Source: Epinephelus fuscoguttatus
Lineage: Eukaryota; Chordata; Actinopteri; Perciformes; Serranidae
Length of the DNA: 64,000 nt
Direction of reading: 5' to 3'
Assembly (NCBI RefSeq): GCF_011397635.1
Contig: NC_064759.1
Coordinates: 12,296,428-12,360,427, forward strand
Shown: piece by piece, positions 29,301-41,394 of the stretch
Layout: each line of letters opens with the position of its first letter
How positions within the stretch are numbered: the stretch's first letter is position 1
The notes under the pieces: model-generated
Told to the model about the DNA's origin: nothing
Databases searched by the model: none
Seen by the model: the letters and a program-made list of their open reading frames with translations, nothing else
Program-made: the position numbers and the translations under genes

Positions 29301-32300
29301 ACCGCATCAAGTCGGTAATACCGGATTTTCACCACTTGGGGGCGCAATTGACTCATTTAAAATAAAAAACGACCTTAGGACAACAGAGTGACAGTAACAA
29401 GTTGTTTCTTTTATTCCTTACAAATAAATTTTGCAGCTTACTCAATCAGTGCAAACAAGGGTTGCCTCCTTCGTCTGGCTCAAAGCCAAAGTGTTGCCAT
29501 AGTGGCGCGTTCCTTGATTTCGTCGAGACTAAATTGTCCGCCATTATCGACTCCCCGTCACTATTAAACAAACTCCAGGCTACAGTAGAGGCGCATGTGC
29601 ACTCGCACCTCCTAGCTCAGTCCCCGCCCCACCCCCCTCTCTCTCCTGCTTGTTGTGCGCTTGGTGAAGAGGCAGACACAGGTGCTCACAGACTCTGGCT
29701 TACTATAAGCAGAGCGGACTACGTGTAAAAATGTCCGCGAAAAATCCCTGCGATGTGAAAAATACATGCTGAACAGTCTTTTGTGTGACACTGGTGCACG
29801 GAGTGAAGTCCGTGCGGTCGTGCTTTGCGCGCACAGGGCTAGCGGACGTCCACTTTTACCGGGCGGACCTCCGCGGCGTCCGCTCCGCGTACGTTCTGCC
29901 CAAGTATGCGGTCTGGTCGGTCTCAAAAAATAAAACCCGGTCCAAGACGAAGTACTGGACCGAATTGGTATTACCGAGAACCGACCCAACCCTAGTACTA
30001 AGGGGCCCAAAGTGTGCCAAGACAATCTCCCCCACACCATTACACCACCACCACCAGCCTGAACCCTTGATACAAGGCAGGATGGATCCATGCTTTCATG
30101 TTTACACCAAATTCTGACCCTACCATCTGAATGTGGCAGCAGAAATCCAGACTCATCAGACCAGGCAACGTTTTTCCAATCTTCTATTGTCCAGTTTTGG
30201 TGAGCCTGTGTGAACTGTAGCCTCAGTTTCCTGTTGTTAGCTGACAGGAGTGGCACCTGGTGTGGTCTTCTGCTGCTGTAGCCCATCTGCTTCAAGGTTG
30301 GACGTGTTGTTGGTTCAGAGATGGTCTTCTGCAGACCTTGGCTGTAACCAGTGGTTATTTGAGTTCCTGTTGCCTTTCTATCATCTTGAACCAGTCTGGC
30401 CATTCTCCTCTGACCTCTGGCATCAACAAGGCATTTTCACCCAGAGAACTGCTGCTCACTGGATATTGTCTCTTTATCGGACCATCCTCTGTAAACCCTA
30501 GAGATGGTTGTGTGTGAAAATCCCAGTAGATCAGCAGTTTCTGAAAAACTCAGACACCAACAACTATAGCATCAAAGTTAATATTTTAATATCTACATTA
30601 TAATAACATTATAATACATTTATAGCCGTTTGTGGTTCAGGTGTCGAATGTGAAGTTGTATAAGTGGTACACGTGAAAGCTGCAGGCAGTAATGCAGCAG
30701 GCCATGCAATCGACCTGCTCCAAGCAGGCATGTTTTGAGTGGGCACTGCATTAGTTATAAATAACTCTAGACTGTCTAGACTGTTATACAGGTTTTAAAT
30801 TGCATTCTGTGTGATGTTAAAAAAGGCAAATTAAAACTTGGTGAACCTGCAGAAACCCTGTAATTATGAGCTTGAGGACGAGGAAGCGAAATAAGCTGAT
30901 GGAAAGCAACCAAGATTTTAATGTTGCCTTTTTAATGTGGGTGTGTTCACCTGTACAGGCAGCTGAGCTATGTGAAGCAGTGCTGTGAAGGAGAGCCGGT
31001 GGGAGAAGGAGTGGCTGCTCTCACCACAGACGAGAGGACTCGTTGGGCGCAGGTAGGGGGGCTCATGCAAGGAGACTTTAATGTTGACCTGTTGTGTGAA
31101 TACAATCCAAAACAGATAATGGCTCCCATTTGTGAAAAAGCTCTCATACTACAGAAGCATATTTGAGTATCAGTACTGTCAGCATGTATCTGTTTACTCT
31201 CTCTGCAGGCCAGGGAGCATCTAATAAGCATTGACCCACATAATAACACCATCTTGGAGACCATCCAGAGCTGCCTGTTCATCGTTTCTCTGGATGAAGC
31301 GAAACCCTACTCCACTGCAGAGAACTACTCAAATGTAAGGGCTGCACAGAGTATTTAATTATTTATGATTTAATTACTTAATGTTCAGTGTTTTTAACCT
31401 CTTCCACTCGACGCTGGCATCCTTGGCCGACTTTGCTGTCTTTCAGAAGCTGTAGCTGGTTTTAAAGCTAGATTGAAAATACTGGTATCACAAGACACTT
31501 AACGACCTAAAGAGGAATCCATTTGTACCAGACATGTCAGGCTATCTTGTCAGGAAGGGGGTTAAATAACTCTTAAAAGTTAGGCTAAATTTTGAATTTG
31601 ACTTTATTGAAAGGATAGCCCCTTGAGATGTAGCATCTCATTTTCACGGGGGCTTCTATGGGTACCTACAAGTTTCCCCTTTATGGACTTTATTCTAGTC
31701 CCATGCCGTTTGGGGGCGAAACTCATGCTGTTTTTCTCATGTAGTAAAAATGTGTTATTTTCACCTGTGTATTTGAATCTTTCTGCACACTGGGGTCCCT
31801 AAAAAGTCTTGACATTGCATATTGTGTTTGACTGGGCAGCTGAGACTCTTGGGGATTCAATGAACCCAGTTTTATCCATGCGTGGTGGTCCCCTTAGACA
31901 TTTTACTGCAGTGAGACCCTTTTTAAGACTGTATAAAATGACATATTGTGACCTCTAGGATCATCACAACCTCATGAAACTTTACAGCCACAAACTAGAG
32001 ACGTTGGGCATTGACAGGATGTATGACTTTCTTAGGTGTACTGACAATGAGAGGGTTTCTTGGCAGTTTCCAGAACAGAAGTGCTCACCATCCAATCGCT
32101 GAAAAATGCAATTCTTACAGAAATCTCCAAATGTCAAAAGTTTTTGATAAGAAATCACAACATGGATTTTTCTATGATGCTCATCAAGGTCTTGGTGTTT
32201 TTGAGGGATTTGCTAAACATCTATCAATTATGGAATGGGTGACAAATGGTTTCGAACCAAACATTACCGCAACAAATTATGAGACAGAACTGAGCATTAA

Positions 32301-32723
32301 AATGGCCGACATATACGTGTATCATAATATTCCAAGCACTTATTCAAACTAAACGTTCAAAGTCTGAACAGGCGCCTAACTACAACAGTGTTTATTACAG
32401 ATTTATGACTAGAAAAACTTGTCACACAGTGCTTTCAGATGATGTGTAACACTTCCATGAGGCATATGCTGTTGACCTGCTATCTACCCCTAATTATCCC
32501 CTGCCCCCCCTAACAAAGACAAAGTTGGTCTGTGGTCTGGAGGAGTGGAGTGGAAGAGGTTTAAAGAGGAGAGCTGTGTGTCTGATTTTGTCTTTGAATC
32601 TCTGAACACAGTTGACCATGGAAGCCCTTGCAGGCGACCCCACCATCCGCTGGGGTGACAAATCATACAATTCACTGGTGTTCGGAAATGGCACTTTTGC
32701 ATCCAATTGTGATGTGAGTTTAT

Positions 32724-32757
<34 letters not shown>

Positions 32758-35700
32758 TGCTACAGGAATTTCAACACACCCTGTATATGACACATTTTTA
32801 TATGACATATTTTCATGCTGCTCACCCTGGTTAATGAATAATTCTAAACTTTAAAATCTAATTCTCGAAGCGTTAGAATTAAAAGTCAAATTGTTTTGCA
32901 GCATGCACCATATGATGCCATGGCACTGGTGTCTATGTGTTGGTATCTGGATCAGCAGATCAAAGCTGCAGGAGGCAAATGGCAGGTAAACTTTGACCAT
33001 CACTTGATTCTATACATAAATTGTTTTTGCTGGTTCCATTTAAATGTATCTGTCCACTTTTCACACGTTGATGTCTATACTTTTTAGGGCTCAGATGCAG
33101 TCAGACCTGTACCCCGTCCTGAGGAGCTGGTGTTTACTGTGGATGAAAAAATCCAGAGTGCTATCAGCCACGCCAAACAGCAATATCTTGAGGCGGTGAG
33201 CCAGCATTGAACACCAAACTACAGCAGAAGAAGTGCGATGCAAAATGATATTCCATAGTCACAGCTGTGTGGGTGTCCACTTTGTCGCTGGTTTTACAGG
33301 CACAGGACCTGCAGATTGTGTGTTACGCCTTCACAGGGTTTGGAAAAGCAGACATCAGACAGAAGAAGTTGCATCCAGACACCTTTGTTCAACTAGCAAT
33401 ACAGCTGGCCTACTACAGAATTCACAAAAGGTATGGGCTGGTTGAAAATTGGACCAGGCCTTTACTAATGTTTGAAGTCTGTGACGGGAAGGTCCCTGAA
33501 TGTCTCATCTTACTCTTCACAGGCCAGGAAGTTGTTACGAGACAGCAATGACTCGCAAGTATTACCACGGCAGGACGGATACGATGCGACCCTGCACCCA
33601 GGAGGCTGTGAACTGGTGCAAAGCCATGATGGACCCAACGTGTGATGTGAGTGTGTGCATGACTGAAACCCTACACTATGGCAAAATCACACAGAGGATG
33701 GGGGTGGAAGCAGTCTTATTTGATATGGCGCATGAACGTTTTTCTTTCAGGCTGACACCAAGAGGAAAGCCATGCTGCAGGCCTTCACAAAACACAACAA
33801 ACTGATGGGTGAAGCCCAGGAAGGAAAAGGTTAGTTCACTTATATATACATGTAATTGCTTGATGTTTAACAGTACTTATAACACTTATAATAGCTGTAT
33901 CTCAAATTAGGGGCTGCAGCATTCAAAGACCTGTAACAATAGCCCCGTTTCCAACAAACACTTTCGGTATAGTACCTTTAGAAGCAAAAGTAACCCCTAC
34001 AGACATGTACCTAGACTGTAGATCTGTTAAGCGTTTCTGCTGTAGACAGTACACTTTAATGTGGGCAGGGCTGTTGTCACTCACTGTATTTCCTCTCCAC
34101 TGATGATACAGAGGGAAGTTTGCACCTTATTTATCGTCCACAGAATGGGGTTGCACATCAACATTTTCAGAACAAATGGAACGGACTGGAGGGGAAGTCT
34201 CTCCCCATGGGATATTTAAAAATAGCTGGTTTGTGCTTTGAGCCCTTCTCAGGCAAGCTCACGGGTTTAGTGCTGCCGCAGCACACCAGAATGAAGCTCC
34301 GACAGGTTTTTTTGTTCCTCCACATGAGGATTACATTAAATGCAGTTCACATAATCTGGTCGAAATTAACATATTTTTTAACGCTGGAAGATCCACTCAT
34401 TACTAAAAGTGTATGTCATCGAAGAGAGACAATAAAAACTAAAGTAATGGTCAAAGTTGTCACTAAAATTTAAGGTGTGTTGTGTTGATGGATTCACATC
34501 ATCAGTTTATGCATTGAGTAACATTACAGATAGACGTTCCACCTTAAAAGTTGCCGGCAGTTGGCCCAGTGAATTAAATAATTTTTTCTTAGTCTACAGC
34601 TGCTGCTAGAGGCAGCAAAACATCCTTTCATTGTAATAGTTATAGTTTACTATCGTATGTAAAACTTGCCATGGTATGAACAGTGGTTACATGAGCCTCA
34701 AAACCAGCCACAACTCAGCCCTGAGCAAGAATGACGGTTCTATACTGACCAGTCAAAGGACTGTAGTGTTTCTACCGGCAGCTTTTAGTATCAGATCTGT
34801 GTGCTAGGTACCCCAACGGAGAGGTGACCAAAAATGGGGACGATACAGAAGGGTTCCATTGGTACCATCCACAACTTTTCACAATGGAAATGGAAAAAAT
34901 GTGAACTGAACTGCTTGGTGTAAATGGGGCTAACGTTATGGAGCTTTGTTTCAGTAGTGGAGAGAGAACAGAGCGTTCAACTGATACCAACTGTTAGTGG
35001 CAGAACACCTATGGGTTCCAAAATACTTACTCTGAGTGCTGGAGTGCTCTCTGGCACAAACTGGACTGTTGGTAAATTGGGAGCACTGTTGGAATGAACC
35101 ACACTCTCAGAGCAGCAGAGCACCAAGCAGAGTGAATGTGTGATTAACTTAACCGTTCGTTAATTCATATAGAACGAGAACGCTCTGTTTCTCTGTACAT
35201 CAGCGCTCTTATTTTAGTGTAGAGTATCAGATTGGACTTACAAATGTGTCCAGTGTTTTCACTGGGAGTTCTGTTGTTTATGTTGCGCAGTGTTGCATGT
35301 TGTTTATGTGTTAACGGGGGTAGCACTGATGTACCTGTCTCATGTTGTCATTTTGTGATCCTGTTGCCAGGTTTTGACAGGCATCTCCTTGGGCTGTACC
35401 TCATTGCTAAGGAGGAGGGTCATCCCACTCCAGAACTCTTCACAGATCCTCTCTATGCAAAGAGGTACGAGCTGTAAAGCTTACTCATGTTTTTGGAAAC
35501 AGTGTGTCTATGTGGGTTATATCATTGTGTACATGTGCCTTTTATCTGATAATACAATGGCACTCTCTGTTTTGTAAAACTGCTTTTTATATACAGACTT
35601 AAATGACCATTGTTTTCACTGTACCCCGCCCCAAAATCCATTCACTAGACCATTAGACCTTTTTCACAGCATACATTTATATTGTCAAAGCAGGAAAAAC

Positions 35701-37265
35701 ACAGGTGTGACTAATAACATTAACCATGTCCTAGTGAGCCATCCCAGTGAGCAAACACACACAGCTGGCTCACCTTAATAGAATTAAGTTAATTCACTTG
35801 CCGTTGTCCTACTATGACACATCAACATGTCTGTGGTGAAGAGGGCGTATGTCAGCAGGCTCATGTTGTCAGCTTATATCCACAGCCTCAGTGTGTCAGC
35901 AGAGGCGAGTATGCTGGATAACATGCAGAAGTAGTAGCTTGAGAACCGGATGAATCAACAAGCTCATCTTTTATTTGCTCTGACAGATACCCCCTGCCAT
36001 CCAAACAGGTTTTCAGCCAAACTGGCCTGGGTCAAACCATTCACAACTGTTTATTTAATATGGGATGCGTTTGATACAATGACTCACCACTTTTGGAGCT
36101 ATCACGCTCGTTGATGGATTAGAGCCCAGGAGCCCTAAGTGTCAGGGTGACCCCCTGGCCTTCAGCTGCGAAATAAATGTCACCCAAATAACTTTTTTAT
36201 TTATTTATTTTGATTGCACACTCATGAAACTGCATAAAATCCAAACATTTAAAAGAAACTATAAGAAATATGTCAGGAGAGGTCACGAAGCCACAGACTT
36301 ATACAAAGGGACCTCCTTTCAACTGAAGGAGAGGAACAATGACAAAAACAACCAGGAAGAGACTCAAAATTACCACAAAGAGATGCAAAGGAACTGCAAA
36401 GGGGCACAAAATAATTACAAAGAAATATAAAGGCATCAAATATGAAAGCATCAGCCTCACAGATCTCATGTTGGTTGGGCTTTAATGTAAATTAAACAAT
36501 AGGTGTTGGTGCAAAAACATTTGAGGTTTAAAGGGATGGTACAAAATTACCTTTGGATTGTGATGGACATTCTCATAAATGATCTGCTTGACAAACTGCG
36601 CTGCAATACAGAAATTCTTAAGCAGACTGAAGACATTGCATTGGTTGAGAAGTGTTAGGGACGTCTTTCTGTCTGTCTGTAACTGAGTTGTGTTTGTGTC
36701 TGCAGTGGCGGTGGTGGTAACTTTGTGCTGTCGTCCAGTCTGGTGGGCTACACTACAATCCTGGGGGCCGTGGCTCCCATGGTGCACCACGGCTATGGCT
36801 TTTTCTATCGCATCAGAGATGACAGGTGGGCAGACGAGACAAAAGTTTCCATGATGCTGTTTCTTCTTCTTAAAATATTTTTCTGAAACTGTCATGATTT
36901 ATGTATGAGGTGTTAAAACTTAAATTGAAAAATATCCTGCGGGCGGATCCTTAAAACTTAGAAACAACACAAAATATGCCAAAATCAAAGGCTTTCAGAA
37001 ATGGCAATTGTGTGCATCAGTGTGACTCAACTGCAAAAGTTCTTTTCAACACAGTTTTCACCATCAAAGTCTGAGATAGTGTTTACCTTCCCTGTAATCT
37101 CAGCAACTGCAATCATGGCTACCTTATGTCTTTTTCCCCTCCAGGATTGTGATCTCCATGTCAGCATGGAAATCTTGCCATGAGACGGACGCTGTGATAC
37201 TATTCAACAACTTCTCCAGCTCCTTGCATCAGATGCTCCACCTGGCCACTACATCTCAGCTATAA
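26367..37265 (+). CDS. CROT: peroxisomal carnitine O-octanoyltransferase
   Basis: CROT moves medium and chain-shortened acyl groups from CoA to carnitine in peroxisomes. Sixteen coding exons join in frame to 612 residues, the human length: 26367-26481, 27784-27908, 27989-28170, 28273-28397, 28512-28620, 30959-31052, 31209-31334, 32612-32713, 32902-32985, 33088-33195, 33300-33430, 33523-33646, 33751-33829, 35371-35464, 36706-36825 and 37145-37265. The catalytic His is residue 327 in HAPYDAM. Gly553 (ILGAVAPMV) is at the position that opens the acyl pocket for medium chains, where acetyltransferase has Met. The carnitine-binding STS motif reads SSS (542-544). The protein ends SQL, a variant peroxisomal signal; from memory mammalian CROT ends in -HL. 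The start ATG follows a UTR acceptor at 26340-26341. Confidence 0.96.
28870..30590 (-). pseudogene. Tc1/mariner transposase remnant, split by a hAT insertion
   Basis: On the minus strand, fragments of a Tc1-type transposase are readable. From about 30590 to 30003 come a helix-turn-helix-like region, QFTQAHQNWTIEDWKNVAW, then SDESGF and GGGGVMVWG. After the insertion, 29242 to 28870 gives DGYFQQDNA, which carries a catalytic Asp, and MEREILIMNAQPTNLQQLCD. In-frame stops and shifts interrupt the second part, so it cannot make a working enzyme. The element lies in CROT intron 28621-30958, antisense to CROT. Outer terminal repeats are not clear, so borders are approximate. Confidence 0.85.
29251..29994. 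mobile_element. hAT-type non-autonomous element nested in the Tc1 remnant
   Basis: The ends are perfect inverses: TAGGGTTGGGTCGGT (29251-29265) and ACCGACCCAACCCTA (29980-29994). The 8-bp target duplication GTACTAAG is exact at 29243-29250 and 29995-30002. Both borders are therefore firm, at 744 bp. Internal sequence has GC-rich, gene-like stretches but no intact transposase. Confidence 0.88.
31335..32611 (+). other. CROT: CROT intron without recognised genes
   Basis: There is a 1.28-kb intron. A segment near 31612-31660 (GATAGCCCCTTGAGATGTAG) looks like a dispersed repeat, but I cannot name it. A 113-codon open frame at 32011-32352 shows no family likeness and is not supported. Confidence 0.5.
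32726..32756 (+). repeat. (GT)n microsatellite in a CROT intron
   Basis: About 15 GT units begin 12 bp after the splice donor of the exon ending at 32713. Confidence 0.9.
33940..34932. mobile_element. MITE with TAGCCCC ends in a CROT intron
   Basis: The left end is TAGCCCCGTTTCCAACAA from 33940. The right end is TTGGTGTAAATGGGGCTA, ending at 34932, its imperfect inverse. It is 0.99 kb long and fills most of intron 33830-35370. No transposase is seen. Confidence 0.6.
36225..36430 (+). repeat. degenerate purine-rich simple repeat in a CROT intron
   Basis: A loose repetition of words such as ACAAAGAGATGCAAAG and ACAAAATAATTACAAAG is seen. It opens a lysine/asparagine-rich frame that is a by-product of the repeat, not a gene. 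Confidence 0.45.
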
Positions 37266-37872
37266 GTACCCACACTGGCACATTAATGCACACACGGTTC
37301 ACAGACCCTCAGCTGAGAGCCGACAGCTACAGATAGTCACATTTGTTCTGAGCACAGATCAATGCAAAGTTAGAGAATCAGTACTGTTAGGTGATATCCA
37401 CCGTCTCTGGCATTAGGAGAATCTATCAACTTTTCTGTTTCATGTAGTGATAAACACTTTACTATGAGTTTTTATTTTCTGTGTATATGTTTTTCTTGTT
37501 TTAATGATTCTTGTGTAAATTATGTAGAAAATGTTTAATTTTAAATCCTGACAGTATTAATCTGCCTTTAAGCTAAAATGATGTTAAGGCTCAAGACCTG
37601 AGTAGAAGTTAAAGTGACACCGGTTGGGTTTCCAACCAAATCAAGTGCAAATTTTAACCAAAATCAGCAAAAGAAAATGCAAATTTGTGTGCTTTTTCAT
37701 TCTAGGGGATGATGAAAAATTTTGTGTATGGATAAAAGTTAGGTGCAACAAAATTCATGCCTGCAATCAATAAGCTGTGCAACGACCACGCAAAGTTATT
37801 ACTACTTCTACTGAAAGATCTGTACTTCCTCCACCTCTGCATTAGCATAAAATCATGTGTGGACAGTCCCTA

Positions 37873-37878
37873 AATAAA
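37873..37878 (+). terminator. CROT: candidate proximal CROT poly(A) signal
   Basis: AATAAA occurs 608 bp after the stop codon. It could give a short mRNA form. Downstream GT-richness is weaker than at 40604. Confidence 0.35.
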
Positions 37879-38432
37879 CTTGATTTCTCACCTGAAGAGC
37901 TGATATCCAGAGCTATGACTCGCCAGGCTGTATGTTTTTTTTTTTAGCCATTGTCTTTGTAATGACGGGATAGTGGGTTGTTTAGCTGGGGATATTTCTT
38001 GACCCCAACAATGAGTCTCTCTTCATCCATTCTTCATCTCACATACGAGACAACATCACCAACAGAGTTCTCTTCATACAACAATGGTAATAAGAGGAGT
38101 TGAGCTGCGATAGAAGCAGAGAAAAAGAGCTGCTACGGCAGCCGGTATGTACAAGCAGAGAGCGAGTGGGGGAAAATGTATGTAATTTGGGGGCGAGGCT
38201 GGAAATAGGACAGATGGGAAGCCAGTGTAAGGAAACTAAAAAAAAACTGTTTTTAACTGTTGTTCAAACACAGTTTCCATTGTCCAGTGTGCTCACTGTT
38301 TTTATACATCCATTGTTTTCGTTCGTTTGAGGTTTGAGTGGCGCTGTTTTAGGAGGCTTTCATATCATGGACCTGGGCCCCGATCCAAGTGCACTTGGCC
38401 CCAAACACCAGTTTGTTGGAGAAGTGTAAATG

Positions 38433-38475
38433 GATCAGGGCACTGTGTACCATACACGGACACAGTGCCCTGATC
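38433..38475. repeat. perfect 16-bp inverted repeat
   Basis: GATCAGGGCACTGTGT (38433-38448) is followed after an 11-nt loop by its exact reverse complement ACACAGTGCCCTGATC (38460-38475). It lies in the inferred CROT 3' UTR. Confidence 0.85.
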
Positions 38476-39514
38476 TATCCAACTGTACCAAAAGACAGAA
38501 GTGAAACACTATTTAACATGACTACAAGGAATTTTTAACCGGTTATAAAACAGTCTGAATGAAATACTGATGCCTCTAAATCAGACAGCAGCAGATTCAG
38601 CTTTGCTGCTCCGCTTATTGGCACTGATGACAGTCGCGGGGCAGCATTGTCCATCTTAGGCGACCTTTTCTACTCTGTAGCGCAACAAAAATGTCACATA
38701 GATGATGACCCAAGTGCACTCGGGTACAGAATAACGTTAGTAGCGTGAAAGCTGAGCAGCGGTGGAGAGGAGTGGGGGTGAAATCGTACTTTGGCATGGC
38801 ATGAATCAATTGTACCTAACATGAAAACACCCTTACTTAATGTCATCTTGTTGCACCCTCTCCTGCAGTGGCACCGCACTGGAGCATTAGCGCCACCCAC
38901 TGCTGATCTCGCTGAACCAGCTCCCAATATTTGCGTAACAGCAGTTGATCGAAAGCACGTTAATAAATTTGTTTTGCTGATTTTTTGAAAACTTGGTCAA
39001 TTTTTTGCTACATTTGGATGAAACTTAACTTGTGTCAGTTTTAAGGTGGAAAACTAAAGAAAAAACTTCTGGTTGTTTTGACCGTTGGCCTTAAATGTTT
39101 CTGCGATAGTAAAAGACATTCCAGTTGAACCCATAAAAAATAGCTTTGATATTAGTACGGTTAATTTGCCTTGTTTTATGTTTGGAAATGGTGAAAATCT
39201 ACAGCAATATGCAACATAAGTACTAAACTGTTTAGGTTGAACTGATGTTGAAATTTATCTGAGAAATCAGTGAATATCTTCTTGGTGTTTGTTTTTATTT
39301 GTGCCTTGTATGATCAAAAACAAAAAGAAGAAATGAAAATCTTCCTTCAACCTTCCAACAACCATACATACCGCTGGCACTCCCTGTCTGTACGTTATTA
39401 GAAGTACAGGGGTAACATGAGGTTGCAGGACTAGTTTTTGCAGTCTGGTCAGTTGCAATCACTGTATCTGGATCATGGCTGTATAAATAGAAGTGGATAC
39501 AGTGTTGGAGGCTG

Positions 39515-39610
39515 GGCCACGATCATAGACTAGAATAGAATAGATTATATCTTTATTGTCCACCATGGGTAGAAATTTGTCTTCAGCTCGCCAAACATAA
39601 AAGACAACAT
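39515..39610 (+). repeat. retroposon 3' tail-like fragment
   Basis: The run TAGAATAGAATAGATTATAT, then CTTTATTGTCCACCATGGGT, resembles 3' ends of fish LINEs that contain TTTATTGTC. It is too short to assign a family. Confidence 0.3.
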
Positions 39611-39714
39611 TGTAAAAAGCAGACAAATAGTAAGACAAGCACATAGTCACTGACAAAACCCACTTAAACACATCAGATCAGCTCACTGACTGTCTGTGGT
39701 GTAAAACTCATCAG

Positions 39715-40060
39715 TCACCTGGCGTTTTTGCCAGGGTGCTCTGAACTCCTTGAGTTGAAAAAACGGATAAATGCCCCACGTTATCTCTTTTTTTTTTTGT
39801 CATGGTCACGACAACAAGTTTACAGTTGGTAAACAATAGAGGAGAAACTGGTGGTAGCGGTTGCTGGATACCCAGTGCTACACAGCCCGATGATAGCAGG
39901 TTGTCATCCTAAAAAACGCCTGCAACCAGCCATCATCGAGGAGAAGCTCCTGGACCAACTGGTGGTACTCCCCATGATCCACCCTTTTATATAGGGTCTC
40001 ATGTACCACACAGATATCCTGCAAAAAGCTTTCTGTGTGATCAGACCCTTAATCATGCTG
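39715..40060 (-). mobile_element. second Harbinger-like transposon fragment
   Basis: Read on the minus strand, it carries the same words as the element at 472-1957: GATGGCTGGTTGCAGGCG beside TTTTTTAGGATGAC, ACTGTAAACTTGTTGTC, and AAGGAGTTCAGAGCACCC. It ends with AAAAAGCTTTCTGTGTGATC near 40023-40042, also present at 1530-1550. It is degenerate and non-coding. Confidence 0.5.
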
Positions 40061-40603
40061 CTCTTCACTATCCACTGATTTCCACTTTCACTGCTAAGAA
40101 ACAACAGCAAACACTAGCTAGCTATGCAGGACGTAACGTTACTACTGTATTTTGCTAGCTTCCACTTTCTTGAGTTGCCTCTTAGTCTCTTGAGGTGCTA
40201 CACATTGCTTTGTACTACAAACTGCTGGATCACTTATTGTTGACTCATTTTTTATTTTTAAACCAAAACCCTCCTTTCTAAGTCACTACACTTACAGGGC
40301 CTGGACCACACACCTTTATCTGTGTACTGTCTGTCAAGTTAACGAGGAATGTTCATATGACTTTACATTAACTGCTGTAAAACATAAATAAGCCTTAAAA
40401 ATGTTATTCACCAACATTGTTTTCCTGCTTTTAAAGCCTAATCTGTAATAAGTCTACAAAGCTTATGGAAATGGCAAAATGTGAATAAGATTGTACTTCC
40501 TTTATCTTTAAATAATATCTGAATATTTTAAATTTCAATTGCATTTCTATTATTGTAAAAATGTTAAATGTGATTTTGGAAATGTAGCAAAGTTGTTCTG
40601 ACA

Positions 40604-40609
40604 AATAAA
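40604..40609 (+). terminator. CROT: candidate distal CROT poly(A) signal AATAAA
   Basis: AATAAA is followed after 11 bp by TTTCCATGTGTGTGTTTGTC, a GT-rich element typical of a strong cleavage site. It would end the CROT mRNA near 40625. Confidence 0.5.
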
Positions 40610-40684
40610 CCTGAGAGATTTCCATGTGTGTGTTTGTCCTGTTAAATGAGTCACACGATAAGGTTCAATAATTGAATATAAAAC

Positions 40685-40690
40685 TTTAAT
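40685..40690 (-). terminator. abcb4: candidate abcb4 poly(A) signal ATTAAA
   Basis: On the minus strand, ATTAAAGTTTTATATTC would place the abcb4 mRNA end near 40665, with a 1.7-kb 3' UTR. That leaves only about 40 bp to the inferred CROT end. Confidence 0.4.
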
Positions 40691-41394
40691 AGTTACAAAC
40701 AAGCATATTCTACAAAAAAAAAGTTAGTACAGTAATCCCTGGCTTTTGTAGAAACAAAATAGGATTCCAAGTGATGCAGCCACAGTTTAAATCTTCACAG
40801 CTCTGTGTATACAGTATCTTCAGGCACTTCTGCTCCATTATTCACTCAAACTGTAAAAAAAAATAAAGTTGCATCTAAACAATCAGAGCAATTATCAAAG
40901 AATTTGCACAAATGCATATATTGTAGAACATAACTCATTTGTGATGATAGTCCCAGTGTCAGAGGTATACATAATGCAGTGTTATACATAATAAATCCAG
41001 TGTACTGTTAGATTGAGCATTTAACAGAAGATGGCACCAGGAATCAACAGCTAAGGCTTTTTTGTTACAAGTAGCTCCACCTTCGTGAAGAGAGGGCAGG
41101 GGTAAATATGTCTCAGTTTACAAGACACAAACTTGGACGAAACAGAGGAAGAAAAGAGAAAACACGAGAGAGTACAGTATAGTAAACCTTTTTCCAAAGC
41201 AGACATTTGGACTTCTGATTGTAGGAAAGAACAGGTGCTACCAAGAATATTTGAGTGTTCCAGTGAGGAGTTCCTGGAATTCAGTCATTAATGTTACCTG
41301 TGCTTCTCCAGCTGTCACATGTCAACATATCCTCTGTGAAAAAGGCCCATAAAAGTGACAGCTAACAAACGGTAGTAAAGAACACAGACTGTAT

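Larger units (their letters stand above)
37266..40625 (+). other. CROT: CROT 3' UTR (inferred extent)
   Basis: No other plus-strand gene intervenes between the CROT stop and a strong AATAAA at 40604-40609. An earlier AATAAA at 37873-37878 would give a 0.6-kb UTR instead. The interval holds a perfect 16-bp hairpin (38433-38475), a retroposon tail (39515-39610) and a Harbinger-like fragment (39715-40060). Confidence 0.45.

Noticed and set aside
29402-29728. Plus-strand 108-codon frame as a gene
   Set aside because: It lies wholly inside the nested hAT element and shows no protein family likeness.
29612-30403. 263-codon minus-strand open frame as an intact transposase
   Set aside because: Only its first half resembles Tc1 transposase. 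The rest reads into an inserted hAT element, and the true C-terminal half lies beyond with stops.
32011-32352. 113-codon frame in a CROT intron
   Set aside because: No domain, no splice context and no recognisable similarity. Chance frame.
36482-36895. 137-codon minus-strand frame
   Set aside because: It is the shadow of CROT exon 36706-36825 plus intron.
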